Positions 8,704-11,739 of a DNA stretch of 11,739 bases are shown piece after piece. The notes beneath the pieces were generated by a model. The model worked only from the letters and a program-made list of their open reading frames with translations, did no database searches and was not told where the DNA came from. The translations under genes were made by a program, and so were the position numbers. Numbering within the stretch: the stretch's first letter is position 1; each line of letters starts with the position of its first letter. Source of the DNA: Eimeria necatrix (Eukaryota; Apicomplexa; Conoidasida; Eucoccidiorida; Eimeriidae); assembly GCF_000499385.1 (NCBI RefSeq), contig NW_013651807.1, forward strand, positions 70,001 through 81,739, read 5' to 3'.

Positions 8704-9804
8704 TGCTGCAGCGTACGGGCAGCTGCCGTATGCAGCAGCAACTGATCCTGCTGCTGCTGCTTCAGAAGCAGCAATGTATCACCAGTCAAGATACCTAGCA
8801 GCAGCACCAGCAGCAGCTCCAGTAGCAGCAGCAGCAGCACCTTACGGCGGCTACCCGGGCCATTCGCCCTATGCAGCAGCAGCACCAGCAGCAGCAGCAG
8901 CAGCAGGCCCTTATGCAGCAGCAGCTGCTGCTGCTTACAACTCCCCGCTGGCCCACCCCAAGGCCAAAACCAAAATGTGCACCTTCTGGCCAGTAAGTTG
9001 CTGCTGCTGCTGCTGCACTTGCTGCTGCTGCAGCTGCTGCTGCTGCTGCTGCTGCTGCTGCTACACTTGCTGCTGCTGCTGCTGCAGCTGCTGCTGCTGC
9101 ACTTGCTGCTGCTGCAGCTGCTGCTGCTGCACTTGCTGCTGCTGCAGCTGCTGCTGCTGCACTTGCTGCTGCTGCAGCAGCTGCTGCTGCTGCTGCAGCT
9201 GCTGCTGCTGGCTGTTGTTTGTTTCCTTCTCAAGTGTTTATTATTTATTGTTCATTTTAAACTAATTTTTATGTTTATTTATTTATTTATTTATATTTTT
9301 CCTTTTTTTATTTTTGCTTCTTTGCTGCAGGACAGATGCAGGAAAGGAGACCAGTGCCCGTACATACACGGCAGCGATGACCCACTTCACGGTCTGCTGC
9401 TGCTGCTGCTGCTGCTGCTGTGGATTGCTGCTGCTGCTGCTGCTGCTGTGGATTGCTGCTGCTGCTGCTGCTTCTGCGGCTGTGGATTGCTGCTGCTGTT
9501 GCTGCTGCGAATTGTTGCTGCTGCTGCAAGCTGCTGCTGCTGGCTTTCGCTGTCGCCAGGTTTAGGGCTCAGGGTTTAGGGTTTAGGGTTTAGGGTTTAG
9601 GGTTTAGGGTTTTGAGGTGTATGTACAGTTGGGGGCCCCGCTGCCCGCATGCAAGCAGCAGCATATGCGTCTATGGCAGCAGCACACAACCAAGCAGCAG
9701 CAGCATACTAGTAAGTTATTATTATTTATTATTTATTTATTTATTTATTTATTATTAATTAATTAATTAATTAATTTATTAATTTATTAATTTATTTATT
9801 ATTC

Positions 9805-9836
<32 letters not shown>

Positions 9837-10123
9837 TTATTTGCTGATTTAAAGAAAACGGCTGCTTGCGCGCAGCTGCCTCTGCTCGAATTGTTTCCTT
9901 TTCTTTTTTATTTATTTTAATTAATTTAATTTAATTAATTTAATTAAATTAATTTGATTTAATTAATTTAATTTAAATAAATTAATAAATTAAATTAAAT
10001 TAATTAAATTAATTAATTTGATTTTTGTTTTTCAGCCCTCCGCCTCCTCTGCATGCAAAACGCCCGCGGCCGCCGCCGACTGTCATCGGCACAAAGTTCT
10101 GCAAATTCTTTCTTGTTGTCAGT

Positions 10124-10182
<59 letters not shown>

Positions 10183-10183
10183 T

Positions 10184-10215
<32 letters not shown>

Positions 10216-10492
10216 TTTCTGCGGCTGCTGTTGAGGTTGCTGTTGCTGCGGCTGCTGTTGAGGCTGCTGCGGCTGCTGTTGAGGCTGCTGCTGCTGCTGC
10301 TGCTGTTGAGGCTGCTGCTGCTTTTGTTGTTGCTGCTGATGCTGCTGCGGCTGCTGTTGAGCTTGCTGCTGCTGCTTTTATTGTTGCTGCTGCGGTGTCG
10401 CTGCTGCTGTCGTTGTCTTTGTTTTTGCTGCTGCTGCTGGCTTTCGCTGCGGCTCTTCGCTTTGAGTCCTTTGTTGCTGCTGCTGCGCTCAC

Positions 10493-10523
<31 letters not shown>

Positions 10524-11023
10524 AGGGCCAGTGCACTCGGGGCGTAGAGTGTACATTCTCTCACGACCAGCGGGTGAGGGAGAGAGAGGAGCAGCAGAAG
10601 AAGCACCAGGAAATGCTGCAGCAGCAGGAGAAGCAGAAGCAGCAGCAGGAGAAGCAGCAGCAGCAACAGCAGCAGCAGCTGCCGCCTGCAAAGCGATCCC
10701 GCATGGCGCCGGCCCTGAATAATGGTGCAGCGCAGCAGCAGCAGCAACAGCAGCAACCACAGCAGCAGGAGCAGCAGCAGCAGGAGCAGCAGCAAGAGCA
10801 GCAAACGGCTTCAACGGAGCAGCAGGATGCTGCGGGTTGGACGCAGCAGCAAGGAGAGGGGCAGCAGCAAGAGCAGCAGCAGCAGCAAGAGCAGCCGCAG
10901 GAAGAGCTGCAGGGAGGCGCAGCAGGCACATTGCTGCCTGAGGAGCAGCAGCAGCAAGAGCAGCAGCAGACGGAGCAGCAGCAGCAAGAAGGAAGTGCAG
11001 CAAATCAAGAAGCCGCAGCATGA
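6800..11023 (+). CDS. CCCH-type zinc-finger protein, about 646 residues, eleven exons
   Basis: The proposed exons are 6800-6844 (weak), 6974-7139, 7176-7248, 7305-7398, 7870-8095, 8223-8258, 8415-8992, 9331-9391, 9629-9710, 10036-10117 and 10526-11023; all phases agree and the total is 1,941 nt. Domain order: poly-Ala; LTYEDIAGPQQTHLFSSWP; half finger (C98, C104, H108); CCCH finger at C121-H139; poly-Gln and LQQQQ repeats; Ala/Tyr/Pro-rich segment; finger at C402-H419; Ala-rich linker; finger at C476-H494; then a charged Gln/Glu helix with a basic patch PPAKRSR, a possible nuclear signal. CCCH fingers usually bind single-stranded RNA, so a role in mRNA control is inferred. Most donors are close to consensus (GTAAGT twice, GTGAGA, GTTAGT, GTCAGT, GTATGC); weak points are exon 1 (donor GTGGGC), the 36-bp GC-AG intron 7140-7175 and the donor GTCTGC at 9392. 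The gene may extend upstream across the gap. Confidence 0.72.
6858..6894. repeat. Telomere-like (AAACCCT)n block, about 5 units
   Basis: Clean AAACCCT repeats on the plus strand, in the proposed first intron of the CCCH gene. They are interstitial, since unique sequence continues on both sides. Confidence 0.93.
7146..7174. repeat. Telomere-like (AAACCCT)n block, 4 units
   Basis: Four units fill almost all of the proposed 36-bp intron 7140-7175. The last unit changes into CCCTAG, which would supply the acceptor AG. Reading straight through meets an in-frame TAA, so a splice is needed if both flanks are coding. Confidence 0.93.
7246..7294. repeat. Telomere-like (TTTAGGG)n block, about 7 units
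   Basis: TTTAGGG units on the plus strand, inverted relative to the block 70 bases upstream. The proposed donor GG|GTTTAG lies in the first unit, so the whole 56-bp intron 7249-7304 is mostly repeat. Confidence 0.93.
7305..7398 (+). other. Exon with half CCCH finger and first half of the next finger
   Basis: The exon reads GGYCPAGESCTFIHSSEDS, then ITPATQQCKNFLM. The first part gives C-x5-C-x3-H; the upstream exon supplies FITFLSI in the place where the first Cys would be expected. The exon ends in CKNFLM before donor GTATGC, and the rest of that finger is in the exon at 7870. Confidence 0.7.
7804..7861. repeat. Telomere-like (TTTAGGG)n block, about 8 units
   Basis: The longest clean block. 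It sits at the 3' end of intron 7399-7869, eight bases before the acceptor GCGATCAG, where a polypyrimidine tract would normally be expected. Confidence 0.95.
7870..8095 (+). other. Exon completing a C-x7-C-x5-C-x3-H finger, then poly-Gln
   Basis: The exon opens with GSCKNGINCPFAHSTPH directly after the acceptor GCGATCAG. Joined to CKNFLM of the previous exon it makes a canonical C-x7-C-x5-C-x3-H. It then reads SSSSQR, a long poly-Gln broken by Arg, and PHLTYGSRPSSATGVNVDYK, and splices in phase 1 to GVGAYSSWLQP (8223-8258). Confidence 0.75.
8415..8992 (+). other. Large exon: LQQQQ repeats, Ala/Tyr/Pro-rich linker, start of third finger
   Basis: After ATVASPHHR the exon has about ten LQQQQ/LQHQQ/LHQQQ repeats, then VAYGHVNPYGDLDGYGAQQG, poly-Ala from GCT codons, and an Ala-rich stretch with Tyr and Pro (YGQLPYAAATDPAA, YGGYPGHSPYAAAAP). 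It ends KAKTKMCTFWP before a consensus GTAAGT donor. KTKMC is the typical lead-in of CCCH fingers. Confidence 0.8.
8998..9216. repeat. Intronic CTG array with a 30-bp higher-order unit
   Basis: The start of intron 8993-9330 is CTG repeats organised as ACTTG(CTG)n CAG(CTG)n with a period near 30 bases over 9067-9180. It is close to the reverse complement of the CAG/CTGCAG repeats in the preceding exon at 8445-8592. Confidence 0.8.
9331..9391 (+). other. Short exon completing the third CCCH finger
   Basis: It reads DRCRKGDQCPYIHGSDDPLH after a strong polypyrimidine tract and TTGCTGCAG. With CTFWP upstream the spacing is C-x6-C-x5-C-x3-H, one residue shorter in the first loop than the common x7-x8. 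The next exon (9629-9710) joins in phase 1 and gives GGPAARMQAAAYASM and more Ala. Confidence 0.75.
9559..9613. repeat. Telomere-like (TTTAGGG)n block, about 7 units
   Basis: Located near the 3' end of intron 9392-9628, followed by GAGGTGTATGTACAG, the proposed acceptor. One unit is degenerate (GGGCTCAGGG). Confidence 0.93.
9711..10035 (+). repeat. AT-rich intron of the CCCH gene (TTATTTATT and TTAATTAA repeats)
   Basis: From the GTAAGT donor at 9711 to TTTTTCAG ending at 10035 the sequence is dominated by TTTA and AATTAATT microsatellites, with a small unique island at 9841-9900. It is the only internal intron of this gene without CTG or TTTAGGG repeats. A similar ATTT tract forms the 3' part of intron 8993-9330. 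Confidence 0.75.
10036..10117 (+). other. Exon with the first half of the fourth CCCH finger
   Basis: After the acceptor TTTTTCAG it reads PPPPLHAKRPRPPPTVIG then TKFCKFFLV, ending at donor GTCAGT. An alternative donor three bases earlier (GTTGTC) would drop the Val. The Lys/Arg/Pro-rich lead is a possible nuclear targeting or RNA-contact segment. Confidence 0.75.
10124..10525 (+). repeat. Intronic CTG/TTG array splitting the fourth finger
   Basis: Intron 10118-10525 is almost entirely CTG with TTG, CGG and GAGG interruptions, ending in a pure CTG run that finishes as CTGCAG and supplies the 3' splice site. Translated forward it gives only poly-Leu, poly-Cys or poly-Ala. Confidence 0.75.
10526..11023 (+). 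other. Last exon: end of fourth finger and Gln/Glu-rich tail
   Basis: It opens GQCTRGVECTFSHDQRVRER, completing C-x7-C-x5-C-x3-H with the previous exon. A long charged helical region follows (EEQQKKHQEMLQQQEKQ), then PPAKRSRMAPALNN and Gln runs interrupted by Glu, and the exon ends in TGA at 11021-11023. The acceptor is the terminal CTGCTGCAG of a CTG array. Confidence 0.85.
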
Positions 11024-11044
11024 GCTTGAGGGAGCCCAAACTGG

Positions 11045-11058
11045 GGTGTACGTACACC
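11045..11058. repeat. 14-bp perfect palindrome GGTGTACGTACACC
   Basis: Perfectly self-complementary, 22 bases after the CCCH stop codon. It has the arms GGTGT and ACACC with core ACGT. Confidence 0.75.
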
Positions 11059-11118
11059 TCAAGGCACTCTTAAATTGCACTTCCTTTTGCATAAATGCTT
11101 TTCTTATTTGAGCATTAA

Positions 11119-11124
11119 AATAAA
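11119..11124 (+). terminator. Candidate poly(A) signal AATAAA
   Basis: AATAAA lies 96 bases after the TGA of the CCCH gene in AT-rich sequence followed by ATT repeats. Apicomplexan poly(A) signals are loosely defined, so this marks only a plausible 3' end. Confidence 0.35.
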
Positions 11125-11229
11125 AAGCAACATTATTATTATTATTATTTAATTATGTTTGCATTAATTGTTTCATTTATTCTGCATTGAAAGTGTTGAA
11201 CTGGGCCTGCGTGGAGTGGAGTCACTTGG

Positions 11230-11243
11230 GGTGTATGTACACA
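11230..11243. repeat. Near-palindrome GGTGTATGTACACA, related to that at 11045
   Basis: Same arms with one mismatch and core ATGT. The flanks also resemble the 11045 copy (GGAG upstream, AAGG downstream), so the two are probably diverged copies of a longer element. Confidence 0.6.
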
Positions 11244-11420
11244 CGAAAGGCGGTGAAAGAAATAAAACAAAAATGAAGAAAAGAATAAAAAGAAATAAAT
11301 GCCAAATGGAATGTCTTTGATGAAGTGTTGGTATATTTCATTTGCTTTTGGGTGGTGTAGATAAATAAAAATAAAAATGCAAAAAGAAAGAAAAAGATTC
11401 CGCTTGCGTGCGTGCCTCCA

Positions 11421-11434
11421 GGTGTCTAGACACC
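11421..11434. repeat. 14-bp perfect palindrome GGTGTCTAGACACC
   Basis: Same GGTGT/ACACC arms as at 11045 but with core CTAG. It is the third copy in a series spaced 185 and 191 bases apart. Confidence 0.7.
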
Positions 11435-11739
11435 CGAGAAGTGCAAATAAAGATAAGAAAATGCAAATTGAAAAGTGGAAATGCAAATAAAATAATTGAA
11501 AATAAGTTGAAAATAAGTTGGAGAATAAATATAATGGAAAGTAAACTGGAAAGTGGAAAGAATAAATTGAAAAAGATGCAAGAGGGTTTCTGGATGGACT
11601 TTTCGGGTGTAGAATGCGGAGAAGTCCGAAAGAAGGAATGCAAACATAATTCTGGACCTAAGTGCAAATATATTATAAATATAAATCATATTTTTACTTT
11701 AAATTACATTTATGAATTAAATTCTGCTTTTGCGGCTGC

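Larger units (their letters stand above)
11024..11739. other. AT-rich 3' flank with no gene seen
   Basis: Apart from the candidate poly(A) site, this stretch is purine-rich AAATAA/GAAA sequence with an ATT run at 11132-11149. CAG/CTG arrays, which dominate the rest of the window, are absent. Minus-strand open frames of 87-113 codons here are rich in Phe, Ile and Leu from A/T content and show no domain. Three related palindromes stand out and are listed separately. Confidence 0.6.

Noticed and set aside
8977..9330. Continuation of coding past 8992 into poly-Cys/poly-Leu
   Set aside because: A consensus GTAAGT donor and a strong polypyrimidine acceptor remove it, and splicing restores a CCCH finger.
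6858..9613. TTTAGGG blocks as a true chromosome end
   Set aside because: They are short, occur in both orientations and are flanked by coding exons on both sides, so they are interstitial.
11145..11689. Minus-strand Phe/Ile-rich small proteins in the 3' flank
   Set aside because: Open only because of A/T-rich composition; no splice structure, domain or CAG signature as in neighbouring genes.

Overview
The base composition and repeats point to a nuclear genome segment from an apicomplexan parasite of the genus Eimeria (chicken coccidia group). Nearly every stretch is packed with CAG/CTG trinucleotide runs, which read as poly-Gln, poly-Ala or poly-Ser. Interstitial AAACCCT/TTTAGGG telomere-like blocks occur at five clean sites. 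Genes are split by introns, and a 100-base N gap marks a scaffold join. CAG-coded homopolymeric amino-acid repeats together with AAACCCT blocks are the published signature of the repeat-rich segments of Eimeria chromosomes. The genus is an inference; the species cannot be named from this window.

Layout, with genes alternating in strand. (1) 1-294, minus: a partial Gln-rich exon running off the left edge. (2) 421-994, plus: a probable two-exon Ala/Gln-rich protein whose 118-bp intron is AT-rich. (3) 984-1430: a long (GCTA)n array lying exactly between two convergent genes and supplying the stop codon of both. (4) 1424-5893, minus: a very large low-complexity Gln/Ser/Ala protein, with phase-consistent small exons at both ends and a Cys-rich C-terminus resembling a zinc ribbon. 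(5) About 5900-6200: a divergent inter-gene region. (6) 6207-6639, plus: a candidate exon region cut by the 100-N gap (6640-6739). (7) 6800-11023, plus: a gene I reconstructed by hand from eleven phase-compatible exons (the first is weak). It encodes a roughly 646-residue CCCH zinc-finger protein with three complete CCCH fingers, one half finger, and long poly-Gln/poly-Ala linkers. (8) 11024-11739: AT-rich flank with a likely poly(A) signal and evenly spaced short palindromes.

The main result is the CCCH gene. No single open frame shows it. The fingers appear only after splicing, because every finger is cut by an intron at the same structural place, just before the second Cys. The introns are filled with CTG repeats, telomere-like repeats or AT-rich repeats, while the exons carry CAG or GCN repeats on the sense strand. 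The repeats therefore seem to be sorted by exon or intron and strand, and several splice sites lie inside or at the edge of repeat blocks. CCCH proteins generally bind RNA, so a post-transcriptional role is the reasonable guess for this gene. The functions of the other genes are not recognisable.
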